From assembly GCA_963691705.1 (NCBI GenBank), contig OY829540.1:49202158-49266157 (forward strand): a stretch of 64,000 nucleotides of DNA, written 5' to 3'. Positions 1 through 9,661 of the stretch are shown one piece after another. A program made the position numbers and the translations under genes. The notes beneath the pieces are model-generated. The model saw only the letters and a program-made list of their open reading frames with translations. It had not been told where the DNA came from and ran no database searches. This stretch comes from Viola odorata. Its lineage: Eukaryota; Streptophyta; Magnoliopsida; Malpighiales; Violaceae. How positions within the stretch are numbered: position 1 is the stretch's first letter; each line of letters begins with the position of its first letter.

Positions 1-1056
1 GGTCTGACTTGGCATCCGCATCCTCATCATCGCTAGTAATTACCTTCGTTGCGACAGGCTTGGAGTCCGTCCCCTTGCGACGCTCCGGTAGCCAATTTTC
101 CACAAAGTGAGAAGTTCGTACAGAGCTAACGGGCCTTCGCCCTCCCCGGGCAACCGTTTTAGTTCTCTTCCTCGAAGGAGGAACGCCACCCCGACTTGAG
201 CCCTCGGCCGAAGGCAAGGCCGGTAAGGTTTGAAGCGGTGTTACGTTCAGAGGAGCACCAGTGTCACCTGGGAATCAACCGTTAGCTTCTTATAGCAAAC
301 AAAGCGTGCGAGGGCCAAAGTAAAGAAAATATGGAAAGAAATAGGCTCACCCATAACGCACTCTTCCAGAGGTTTGAACAGAGCAAAGGCACGAATGCGG
401 TAGTGGGTATTCTCGTCTAACAAAGCGTTAGCCTGGTCCAACTCAGTCCTGGACAAAATCGCGGGATTTGTCCAAATGGGACCTATCAGTTCCTGATTGA
501 AATTGATACGCCACAAACGTGACGGTAGCTCCAGAACAAAGAAGCTGCTCTTCCAATCAGCTACACCCTTCTTGAAGCCGTGAAAACGTTGCCAAAACGA
601 CTGCACGAGCGCATCATCCCACCGGGGAGTAATCTCGATTAAACAATTGTAGCAAATCATGCTAAAGAATTTGCGAAACAAAGTGATAGATGGGGTAAAA
701 ATGTTCTTCAACTCGCAAGCGCAAAGAAAAGCATAAACCGCACACCAAGAGGAAGGAGTTATCTGGGCAGGATTAAGGCTATACTCCCGTAGCAGAGTTA
801 GTATCGACTCATGAACGGGAAAGCGGAAACCATAAAGGAACATTTTAAAATAAAGAAGCCTACTGTGGCCCCACCCTGGATTATGAAGTCGCATATCACT
901 TCCGGGAATAGAAGGCTCATGCCCAGGAGGAAAGGTAATACCATGTTCCTCCAATTCGGCTTTCAGAACCACATCGCAGGTAAAAATGCTCGATGATTGG
1001 GCGACCTCGGGATCCATGGGCCTAGAGATAATCTGGCGAGGTCTATTCCTAGCCAT
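1..1056 (-). pseudogene. Antisense accessory ORF with PF04195-like domain, frameshifted
   Basis: The main open frame (247–1056, 269 codons) starts at the ATG at 1056. It encodes a globular protein with a motif of the form F(R/P)VHESILTLLREY, then NPAQITPSSW and a hydrophobic stretch, as I remember from the putative gypsy-type transposon domain. The frame stops at 247, but from about 270 down to position 1 an adjacent frame stays open and encodes a basic, Ser-rich tail ending in an acidic patch. A single-base indel or a short intron near 270 would explain this. The real protein therefore probably continues past the left window edge. Its function is unknown. It is antisense to the element's own LTR promoter. 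Confidence 0.6.
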
Positions 1057-1552
1057 AGCAAACCAACAAAAAGGAAATCTGAGAAGGGACGAATTGATAC
1101 CTTAAAGGAGAAGAATCGCAGAGAAATCGGCGGACAGTGACGAGCGGCCGAAGAGGTATTCGGGGAAGAAGACGAAGGAAGACAAAAAGGAAAATTCGAA
1201 GTAAGGGCAAAAGTTTTGAGAAATTGGAGAATGGCCCTTCTTAAAGGATAAAAATGCCACCGCATTAATTGAGTCACCAATCGGGCGAAGACGCGTGTAA
1301 AAGAAGTTGGCCACGTGGAAGCGCATTAAAGAAATTTGAAAAAAGAGAAGTTATTCGTCGAGACTCCCCAAAAGGGCGAGACAGTATTGACCCGGTCAGA
1401 GTAACCGCGAAGCGATTGCCTCAGTCAGGCCAACCGCTTGCGTTAGCTATCACCAAGAACCAGCAGGCTAACAGAAATAATGACAAAATTGGAAAGGCAG
1501 AAAACATCATTTTATTCATAAAACGTCAATAGGCGGGTACAATGCAAAATGT

Positions 1553-1975
1553 CTAATCCTCATCAGGCCAGTAAATGCCATGGTGATAAACCCCGTCATC
1601 ATCAAGGAATGGCATCTTCCCGTCAGCATTCGGGACAAGCTGGTCTGCCTCCCTTTCTGGGCAGGACCCTGACGGGCATGACCTTTCTTTGGCAATCGAA
1701 TCTGCCAACCCCGCACCAGCACTGGTGGGAAAATCCTCGTTCAGCGAGCAATCAGGGGAAGAAAAACGTTTGCCACCCTCTTGAATAGCAGAACCAGAAG
1801 AAGCCAAAGTCGCAAAGGGCGTCTGGGAAGTCCGTTTCCCCTGCTTCTTACGACCCTTTCGGCGGACCGGAGGCCTCCATGGTGGCGAATGAGGGGGATG
1901 ATCTGAGTCCGGCGAAGTCGGGGGAGTCGGCAAGGAGTCGCGATCCATGGAACTTAAGAAATAAAAATCTGCCAT
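1553..1975 (-). CDS. Antisense accessory ORF 2 of the Tat-like element
   Basis: An open frame of about 140 codons whose product I do not recognise. It is Pro/Ser-rich at the N-terminus, has a basic patch (RRKGRKKQGKR) in the middle, and ends in an acidic, aromatic tail (FLDDDGVYHHGIYWPDED). I place the start at the ATG at 1973–1975. Just upstream, on the minus strand, lie a pyrimidine run and TTTTGCAG, which looks like a splice acceptor at about 1981, and further up a TATA-like box (2041–2048). The upstream ATG at 2035 would then be intronic or 5' UTR. It sits between two other antisense ORFs of the same element. Confidence 0.4.
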   Translation of the reverse strand: MADFYFLSSMDRDSLPTPPTSPDSDHPPHSPPWRPPVRRKGRKKQGKRTSQTPFATLASSGSAIQEGGKRFSSPDCSLNEDFPTSAGAGLADSIAKERSCPSGSCPEREADQLVPNADGKMPFLDDDGVYHHGIYWPDED

Positions 1976-2040
1976 GTGACCTGCAAAAGCAAAAAAGAAG
2001 GAAAAGGATGAAGATGAACAGGAAAGGGAAACCAAACTCC

Positions 2041-2048
2041 CTTATATA
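2041..2048 (-). promoter_or_regulatory. TATA-like box for antisense ORF 2
   Basis: On the minus strand the sequence reads TATATAAG, about 70 nt upstream of the preferred ATG of the antisense ORF at 1553–1975. Inference from sequence only. Confidence 0.4.
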
Positions 2049-2462
2049 GTCGAGTGAGCATTTCGATCCCTGAAAAATCAATTAAGACACTTGGGAGAAA
2101 TAACTGCAATTGCAGAATCCGATCCGCCATTGGCACATCTGCTCGTTGAACGCACCAATCAAAGGGCACCAAAGAACCGCCCAACCACCTGCCACTGAAA
2201 AGACGGCCCTGTAACAGTCGAGACAGATCATTCATTGCTAATCCCTGGAACACGACCACTGCAATACAATGTCCCGAGGAAGACCCATTTTCAGTTGGGC
2301 TCATGACAAATATTTCCAACCAATAAAGCAAGCAACCAAGCAAGAAAAAGAGAAGACTTGGGAAAAAGCAGAGACAGTTATTTATTTATGGCCAGGTGGC
2401 CTTAGCGTTCAAATATGTACAAGAAACATAAGAAAAACAACGAGAAGAAGCGAAGCCAGCGG

Positions 2463-2846
2463 TCAGATATTGGACCCCGCATCATCTTCCCCTGGCACAA
2501 CGGGAACCTCCCTTAAAGCGTCAGCGACGGAGGTCAGTTCGGAAGAGCAAGCTCTCATGCCCTTTAGGCAGCAGGCTAGCAGATCTTTCCTCTGCTGCAG
2601 CATCCAGGCCACCACATCAAGGTGGGCACTGATAGTGGCCAGTTTCGCCAAACTCTCTAGGGGATTAAAATCCTCCAGAGTTATTCCCAGCTGTCTAGAC
2701 AGAATAGGGGTTAGCACCCCCTGCAACTCCAGGACATCCTCGGAGGTCTTGGTGATCATCCTCTCCAGGAAGCCGATATCACCCTCAGTAAGATTCTTCA
2801 GGGTCAGAGTTTTGGAGATCAGGAAATTGTGAGTCAGTTCATCCAT
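2463..2846 (-). CDS. Antisense accessory ORF 3 of the Tat-like element
   Basis: An open frame of about 127 codons, largely predicted helical, without a domain I recognise. I prefer the ATG at 2844–2846 (MDELTHNF) to the ORF's first ATG at 2894. A TATA box on the minus strand at 2908–2914 would put the transcription start near 2880, downstream of the first ATG. The protein is acidic, with regular Leu spacing and two close Cys (LLACCLKG). It is the ORF nearest the 3' LTR and reads away from it. Confidence 0.4.
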   Translation of the reverse strand: MDELTHNFLISKTLTLKNLTEGDIGFLERMITKTSEDVLELQGVLTPILSRQLGITLEDFNPLESLAKLATISAHLDVVAWMLQQRKDLLACCLKGMRACSSELTSVADALREVPVVPGEDDAGSNI

Positions 2847-2907
2847 GGCGGAATATGAAAAGAAAGAACGTGAAAAATGCGAAGAAACTGGCACAGAGAA
2901 ATCTCTG

Positions 2908-2914
2908 ATTTATA
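2908..2914 (-). promoter_or_regulatory. TATA-like box for antisense ORF 3
   Basis: On the minus strand the sequence reads TATAAAT, about 65 nt upstream of the preferred ATG at 2846. The spacing is close to that of the TATA box in front of antisense ORF 2. Confidence 0.4.
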
Positions 2915-3044
2915 GATTCTGACAAAAAACCGTCAGGACCATCTTCTGAGGCAAAACCGCCCCGGTACTTAAAGGGACTCTCCGTAAGAGAAGGAACGTT
3001 AGCCCTTGGTAAACACTCGGGCTCATTTTCAGTTGGGCTTATGA

Positions 3045-3602
3045 TAACAATTCACCTAAAAGAAAGGGTATTTTCGTCTTTCACCCGGTGAGAAGAGGCA
3101 TAGCTACTGTTTCGCACCACCACGGTAGGGACAAGATTGCTACCTTCCCCAAAGGCTAACACTACAAAGGCTAACGGGGCCCTACCGGCTCCTCTCACGG
3201 ACCTCATGCTTGGCTCAAGGAGTTATCTCACCCCCAGAGGAAACCACGCGTCAGGATTAACGCTCCGGCCATTATCCTACCGCGGCAATATCTACCTAAA
3301 CACCTACCGCCAAGGTAGCGTATCACGATAAGGGCGAATCACAGACCCTAACGCGAGCGATAGCTCCGTACCCGTTTACTCGGGCGGGAACGCCCCCTTT
3401 CTTCTATAAATACCTCCCCCACAAAGGAGGCAGGTAAGCGGACTTGACTGGCCAAAACTCTGCCAATTTCAGTACACATACTGACTTAAGCATCGGAGTG
3501 TTTCCGCCGGAGACCCCCTCCGGCGCATTGCAGGTACTGTGGACCGTCGCGCACACTGATCTGAGAAGAGCTGCTCCGCCATACATCCTTCGGCAGAAGA
3601 CA
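3045..3602 (+). repeat. 3' LTR (left boundary uncertain)
   Basis: The right end (…GCAGAAGACA at 3602) is set by the abrupt change to hAT coding sequence. A plus-strand TATA box (TATAAATA, 3405–3412) lies about 200 bp before the end, as expected for an LTR promoter. I could not find a clear polypurine tract and TG start. The left boundary given is the first TG after the duplicated motif and may be wrong by several hundred bases. The 5-bp target duplicate after the LTR would be aatta (3603–3607). Confidence 0.5.
3405..3412 (+). promoter_or_regulatory. TATA box of the Tat-like LTR
   Basis: TATAAATA in a GC-richer context, followed by a transcribed-looking leader. It points to sense-strand transcription of the element. 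Confidence 0.5.
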
Positions 3603-5094
3603 AATTATTATCATAATTGATGAATGTCGTGCCATATCAATTAAAGAGGAAATGAGTGTTGTTTTGCGGTATGTGAATAAGAAGGGGTAAATTATTGAAC
3701 GTTTTCTTAGTCTTGTTCATGTTACAGACACACGTGCTTGCTCTCTTAAGAAAGCCTTGGAGTTTTTATTTGCCAAACATAACTTGAGCTTGTCAAAGGT
3801 ACGTGGGCAAGGTTATGATAGAGCGAGTAACATGCAAGGAGAATTCAATGGTCTTAAAAGTTTGATCTTGAAAGAGAATTCATCTGCATTTTATGTTCAT
3901 TGTTTTGCACACCAACTTCAACTTGTACTTGTTATTGTTGCAAGAAAACAAGTTGCAATTTCATCTTTTTTTAATATGGTTGCTAATGTGTGCAATGTGG
4001 TTAGAGTTTCATGCAAAAGGCAAGATGCCCTTCGAGAGAAGCAAAAAGATCATGTGGTCGAAGGATTACGAAATGGTGAAATATGTAGTGGAAAAGGTTT
4101 GAATCAAGAGAAGACCATTAAAAGAGCAGGAGATACTCGATGGGGTTCACATTATGGTACAATGCTCAACTTAAACGATTTATTCTCTTCAGTGATTGAT
4201 GTGCTTGAAATGATAGAGGAGGATGGCTTGAGCGCAGATCAAAGAGGAGAAGCATGTGCATTATTGAATACGGTACAATATTTTGACTTTATATTTTGTT
4301 TGCATTTGATGAAGAACATATTAGGAATTACTAATGAATTCTCTCAAGCACTTCAAAGAAAAGATCAAGACATAGTAAATATTTTAGATTTACTCAAAGT
4401 ATCCAAGTTGAGACTGCAATCAATGAGGGATGAAGGTTGGATGTTATTACTTAATGAAGTATCTTCATTTTGTGGCAAGCATAATATAAATCTTCCAACT
4501 ATGAGTGATATGTTTGTTGCCCAAGGTAGATCAAGGCAGAAAGGTGAGCAAATTTTCAATCTACATCATTATCAAGTCATTGATATGCAACTTCATGAGC
4601 TCAATAATCAATTTGATGAGAGGAATAGTGAATTATTCCTTTGTGTGGCATGTTTAAATCCAAGAGACTCCTTTGTTGCTTTCAATAAGGAGAAATTACT
4701 TCAATTGACTCAATTTTATCCTAATGAGTTTTCTACAATTGATGTTCTTGCTCTTGATAATCAACTTGAGAATTATATTTTGGATATGCGGTCGGATGTT
4801 GGATTTACAAATTTGAAAGGGATTAATGATCTTTCCAAAAAGTTAGTTGAAAGAAGAAAGCATATTGTCTATCCATCGGTGTATTTACTCTTAAAGCTAG
4901 CTTTGATTTTACCGGTTGCAACTGCGACAGTGGAAAGAACGTTTTCTTATATGAGCATTGTGAAGAATCGACTGCGGAACCGTATGAGAGATGATATGTT
5001 AAATGATTGTTTGATTACTTATGTTGAAAAAGATATTTTTGATAGTGTAGAGAATGAGAGAATCATAAGGATATCAAAAAATGAAAACTCGTAG
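3603..5094 (+). pseudogene. hAT-family transposase (ZMYM1-like/TTF-type), truncated
   Basis: The frame is open from 3757 to 5094. Homologous residues continue in the same frame back to 3604 (DECRAISIKEEMSVVLRY), across an in-frame TAA at 3688–3690. The N-terminal TTF zinc finger is missing because of the gypsy insertion. Visible parts: a catalytic-domain segment with YDRASNMQGEFNGLK and HCFAHQLQL, the GDTRWGSH motif, and the C-terminal hAT dimerisation region (ILPVATATVERTFSYMSIVKNRLRNRM). Intact enzymes of this family cut and paste DNA with 8-bp target duplications. This copy cannot be active because of the truncation and the stop codon. Confidence 0.85.
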
Positions 5095-5209
5095 AGAACA
5101 ATTGTAAAAACTACGTATATTGTATGAATTCTAATGTATAATTAATTTTTTTTCTATATTGTCTTTTTATTTATCTTTTTGTTAAGTTTATTTGAATATT
5201 TGTTATTTA

Positions 5210-5358
5210 GTGACGGATACAAATACTCTTAACCATTTTTCCAATTTTTCGTTCAGCTCATTTGCTTTCCCTTTAAAATACTCAAAAAAAAAATATTCGG
5301 GGGCGCTGCCCACGAACCCCCCCGCCCACCCTGAATAAAATTTATGGATCCGCCCCTG
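5210..5358 (+). repeat. hAT 3' subterminal repeat, copy 1
   Basis: This stretch starts with gtgacggatacaaatactct and ends in the terminal inverted repeat. The same block with scattered differences is at 58124–58258. The shared part covers the run ttttccaatttttcgttcag and the CG-rich tract before the terminus. Confidence 0.75.
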
Positions 5359-5856
5359 GGTATAATATATGTCATATATTAATTTTAAATAAGGTAACAT
5401 ACATAGTTATGATTTATAATAATATATTTATTATTTTTAATCAATAACATAGTTTGATTGCAAATATTTTTCAAAGGGACCAAATTAATTATTTAGAGGT
5501 TTGAGTTTAATTAGAATTTGGTCTGTGCATATAATTTTTTTCATGCTTGTTTATCGTTTTGGGCTTTTCTCTTACAAATGGTTTCAGTTGATAAATAGAG
5601 AAAAAATAAAATAAAAATAAAAATGCCATTAATTAACTCATACCCATTGCATGAAATTTGAATCAACAACCAAAAATGAAACCACCATTTGGTTTGGAGA
5701 TCAAAACCCTTCTCCTCTCTATGAGTACACAGCATCAGAAAACCCAGAAGCCGGAATCGTATTTCCTTCCCGGTTTAGCCCTGCTCTGTGTTTGATTTCT
5801 CCTTCATTTTGCTTTAGTTTTGTGTTTGTTTTTGTGCTTGAATATATTTTGACGCC
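5359..5856. other. Spacer between hAT element and NAC pseudogene
   Basis: An AT-rich stretch of about 500 bp with no coding signal I trust. The part nearest 5857 (pyrimidine-rich, ending tttgacgcc) is probably the former promoter and 5' UTR of the NAC-like gene. Confidence 0.4.
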
Positions 5857-6936
5857 ATGAGTTCGTCTGAATCTGACGTGAATCCTCCTAACCTTGAAAC
5901 ATCTGAATCCAAACAAGTTACTACTCTCGAAGACCTGTACGAGCCGTACCCTGGTTTACCACAGGGGATGGTCTTTTCTCGTACTGATAGTAATGTCATT
6001 CTCTAGTTGAAAAAGAAGATATCGGGTGAACCATTTTATAGTTCAATCCCTACCACTGAGGTTTTCGCTTGCAGCCCGGATAAACTTCTACTGGGTAAAT
6101 TTTCCTGTGTTCCGCTCATGGGTGTTCTGGCTTTTGTGCATATTCAAATTCTATCATGCTTTTTTGATGTTTAATGTTATGGGTTTTGCTGCAACTATTC
6201 TTATTTCGTCTAATTTTAGGGTTTTACATTATGGGTTTTGCTGCAACTATTCGGATTCTGTTTAATCTTGGGGTTTTACATTATTGGTTTTGCTACTGAT
6301 ACAAAACCCAAGGATGCATGTGAGGATGGGGGCAGTAAGATGCATATTTGTTGTTGTGTTACTTAAGCTATTTTGCAATTCTGGGCAGAAGTTTTATGTC
6401 AAAATAAAAGGTGTTGTTATGCTCACATTTTGAAAGCCACCCTTTTCTATTTAGGAGCTGAGATTCTTGTTTTTGGTGTTCATCTTGACTTTTCTTGTCT
6501 GGTTTGGCACAATTTGTATACTGCAATCTCATTTGACCAATTTATTTATTTTCCCATGTTAATGCTAACTTTGGATTCAGCTCATGCAGCAAAACTATTC
6601 ATCAACTATATTGGTTCCATTAAAATATTCTTCAACAAGTGACCAAAAAAACTGTTGTTTGGTGCTTTGTGTTCAACTAGGCTTGTGATTGTTGTGACAG
6701 GTAATTATAGCCCCTTTAAGCTGAATGAGGGGTTTTTCTATCCTACTACTAGAAGACCTGCTGCAGACAGTACTATAATAGTGGATCATGGCTACTATGA
6801 CATATCCCCTGATAAAAAAGTCTTTGACGAGGAGGAGGGTGAGGTTGTTGGTTATAAACGGACGCTGGCTTACTATCATGGAGAGCCACCAAATGGAACC
6901 AGATCAGATTGGGTTCTGAAGGAACTTAGAGTCAAC

Positions 6937-8437
6937 TAGGGGTGGCAAAAATCTACCCATACCCAACTAATTTAAGTGGGTATGAGTGTTAAATGGGTTA
7001 GTGCAATTTTTAAATGGGTAGATATAGATAATATACCCATTTAAACTAAAATAGGTGGGTTTTATTGGGTTGGGATTAGGGTACCCAATGGGTACCAATT
7101 AAACCAATTAAACCAAAACCAACCCTATCCCTCCCTTTCTCCTCTCTCTCTCATCTTTTTTATTTTTATTTTTTAAACAAATTCAATTTTCTTAATTTAT
7201 ATAATGAACAAAATAAATTAAAAACTACAATAACGTAATCTCTATCTCAAGATGAGTAATTCTATATCCACTTTTTTTATTTTTTTTATTTTTTAAAAAT
7301 GGATTTTTTTTATACTTTTCATGAGATAAAATCATGACCATAATTTATTTTTTTAAAATAGATTTTTCAGCTACATAATTAATGAGCTACTAATAATATA
7401 AAATAAATACAATTTTAAATATTTTACTTCTAGAGAATTATTAAAATATTTTAACTATTCTCATTAGATAAAATTAATTATATATTTTAAATTTTAATTA
7501 TCATTATAATAAAGAGGCAAGCTAAAGATATTCTTTGGGTTCTTTAGTGCCAAGAGAGGAGCTGATCCTTGCTTTGTAAGGAGAGAAAGTAAGATCATGG
7601 ATACAATCATCTCAAAAGAGCCTTAAAAAGCAGCAACATTTGTTTAATTTATTGTTGTTGTTAGTAGACAACTGGGCATTCTGTCCATCAATCATTGAAC
7701 CATCTTAGCAAGCCCTGTACACAAAAACGTGTCTCTGCTTTGTGAATTTTGTTCCTTCTAGTCCTACTGTATATGATTCCCAATTCAACTAAATGAAAAT
7801 CTTTGATTTTAATTCCCATGAATCTAAACCGTACGTGTAGTATATAATTTGTGATTTAGAACCTATCAAGACTTGATTATGGACGGTTGAACCCGAGTCT
7901 AAATGGTCAAACCTAACCTTAAATAGTCAAACTCATGCCTAAACGATAAAACCCGAGCCTAAATGGTCAAACACGAGCCTAAATGGTCAAACGCGAGCCT
8001 AAATGATCAAACACGAGTCTAAACGATAAAACCCGAGCCTAAATGGTCAAACCCGAACCTAAACGGTCAAACCCGAGCCTAAACGACAAAATCCGAGCCT
8101 AAACGGTCAAACTCGAGCCTAAATGGTCAAACCCGATTCTAAACGATAAAATCATCATACACAGTCAAAATCGAATCACATAGTCAAACTTTCTCAAAAT
8201 CTACATTTTTTTGGTCAAACATAATATTTTTAATCTTACTTAATAAAAAATTATATTTATTGAGTGAGTATGATTTAAATGGGTGTAAATGGGTATAAAT
8301 GGGTGGGTATGATTAAATGGGTATAAATGGGTATGGGTACCCATTTAAAAAATTATATGGGTAATAAATGGGTATGATACCCAGACCCACCCATACCCAT
8401 TTAATCATTATCCATACCCACCCATTTGTCACCCCTA
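6937..8437. mobile_element. Non-autonomous hAT element, 1501 bp
   Basis: The termini TAGGGGTGGCAAA and (reverse complement of the right end) TAGGGGTGACAAA form a terminal inverted repeat. The flanking 8 bp are identical: GAGTCAAC at 6929–6936 and 8438–8445. This is the classic hAT target duplication. Many short copies of a (T)ACCCAT(A/T) motif lie near both ends, as subterminal repeats do in this superfamily. There is no transposase ORF. The interior is AT-rich and carries a 20-bp minisatellite. The element sits inside exon 2 of the NAC-like gene. Confidence 0.92.
7880..8175 (+). repeat. 20-bp minisatellite inside the hAT element
   Basis: About 14 imperfect tandem copies of a 20-bp unit of the type aaatggtcaaacccgagcct. 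Variants include aaacgataaaacccgagcct. It ends before the right subterminal repeats. Confidence 0.85.
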
Positions 8438-8876
8438 GAGTCAACCCTGCTTCAATTGCAGTAGCTGAAGACAACCATAGCCTTCGCGAAAAGGTATTTA
8501 TGTCGATCACAACACTTTCTAGTGCAATGTATGAAATCTCATTTGTTATGCTGCTAGTCTTGTAGTCTGATTTCAGTAACAACTTCATGGAACTTTTGCC
8601 TTAGGTTGTTTTGTATAGGAGCTTTGACGCTTGGATTTCCACCGTGTTCGTTCTGTACCTACAACAAATGTTCTTGATCTTGAATTGCCACTGATTGCTA
8701 GGCATGTTTCTTGATGTTCTTCTTTTCAGATATTAACCTGTGTTGCGTACAAAGTTAAGCGATTGAAATCTAATTATTTGGCGAAGTTGACAAAAAAGAA
8801 GAGAGACAAAGAAAGGAATTCCTTGGGGAAGGAGGAGGCAACATTGAAGATGTTGAGGCCTAAAAGGAGGAACTAG

Positions 8877-9618
8877 CTAGCTGTAGATTCCTTTAGTCAG
8901 TGGAGGTGCTACAATTCCTTGCTCTAATCTAGTGATGAATGTCTAGTTTTGAGTCTAAGTACGACACACTAGTTGCTTTTGTTTTTTTGTCACAAAAAGG
9001 GTAAATATGTTGTAGCTGGAATCTTAGATTCCAATGAAGAAGTATGGAAGGTTTTACAGGTAGTTGGATATCCATGTCTAATGGCTAACACCAAGATGGT
9101 TTAATTTTAGAGACGTTTGAGTTATGCTATAGCTTTTCTGTTCATGAGTTTGATGATAAAATTTCAGTCTTGAACGTGATTTGGTTACTCTGAAGCATTG
9201 TTGTGACATTGCCAGTAGATATTTTTTTCTTTTGGGGGAAAACAATGCTTTTTAAAATAAAATAAAAATACTACCTTTTCGATTAAAAAAATTCTAATTA
9301 ATAAAAATGTATGGTTGTACAAAAAAATAAAAATCTGTGTGTGGGATAAAATCTTTATTTTTTCTTAGGATAAAAAATGAGCCCAAATATCTAGAAACCA
9401 TAAAAGCTCCCTTATTATGCATGTAAGATTCATGTTCCTTCTTACTCAGTGCTTCCCAATCTAAACCATAAAAGCTCCATTTTTGCGTCCCAACAACATA
9501 TTACTTTGTTGTCACAAACAAAATTATAAAATTTCATTGATGAAAGTAGCTGATACGATAAACAACTATGCCAAACTATTGCTTTAAGTGCAATGCCACG
9601 TAAAATAATATAAGTGAG
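8877..9618. other. 3' flank of the NAC pseudogene
   Basis: An AT-rich spacer. The first 300 bp are probably former 3' UTR of the NAC-like gene. I see no further gene or clear element. Confidence 0.4.
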
Positions 9619-9636
9619 TTTGTGTTGTAACTTTTT
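9619..9636. repeat. LINE target-site duplication, 3' copy
   Basis: The 18-bp word tttgtgttgtaacttttt is repeated exactly at 15336–15353. It is followed directly by a T run that is the poly(A) tail of a minus-strand LINE. A few terminal T's could belong to that tail. Confidence 0.85.
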
Positions 9637-9661
9637 TTTTTGATGGGAAAATATAATTGGA

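Larger units (their letters stand above)
2286..3044. repeat. Duplicated 21-bp motif upstream of two antisense ORFs
   Basis: The motif cattttcagttgggct plus five further bases occurs at 2286–2306 and again at 3024–3044 with one mismatch. Read on the minus strand, the copies lie about 240 and 110 bp upstream of the TATA-like boxes of antisense ORFs 2 and 3. This suggests a duplicated upstream control region. The DNA between the copies is not duplicated. Confidence 0.5.
1..3602 (+). mobile_element. Ty3/gypsy (Tat-like) LTR retrotransposon, 3' part
   Basis: This is the 3' end of an LTR retrotransposon running left to right; gag and pol would lie left of the window. The right boundary is sharp: an LTR-like sequence with its own TATA box ends in CA at 3602, and at 3603 the sequence becomes the middle of a hAT transposase reading frame. 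Three ORFs lie antisense to the element between position 1 and the LTR. One of them resembles the 'putative gypsy type transposon' domain (PF04195). I recall that extra antisense ORFs between pol and the 3' LTR are a trait of the plant Tat lineage. No pol is visible here, so the lineage call rests on the antisense ORF and the layout. Confidence 0.7.
3603..5358 (+). mobile_element. hAT transposon, 3' part, cut by the gypsy insertion
   Basis: The element consists of the C-terminal two thirds of a transposase gene plus a 3' non-coding tail. The tail ends in GGATCCGCCCCTG at 5358, whose complement CAGGGGCGGATCC is a typical plant hAT terminal inverted repeat. The 5' part lies left of the gypsy element, outside the window. 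The last 150 bp (5210–5358) closely resemble 58124–58258, so the window holds a second 3' end of the same family. Confidence 0.75.
5857..8876 (+). pseudogene. NAC-domain transcription factor-like gene, disrupted
   Basis: Three exons can be traced: 5857–6094, 6701–8493 (interrupted by a transposon at 6937–8437) and 8730–8876. The translation shows diverged NAC subdomains: YPGLPQGMVFSRTD, LKKKISGEPFYSSIP, then VVGYKRTLAYYHGEPPNG followed by TRSDWVLKELR, and a last-exon segment ILTCVAYKVKR with a basic tail. NAC proteins are plant transcription factors that bind DNA through this domain. Two lesions make this copy dead: an in-frame TAG at 6004–6006, where a Tyr is usual before LKKKI, and the hAT insertion in exon 2. 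Splice sites join in frame when the insertion is ignored. The product was shorter than typical NAC proteins and lacked a long activation domain. Confidence 0.8.
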
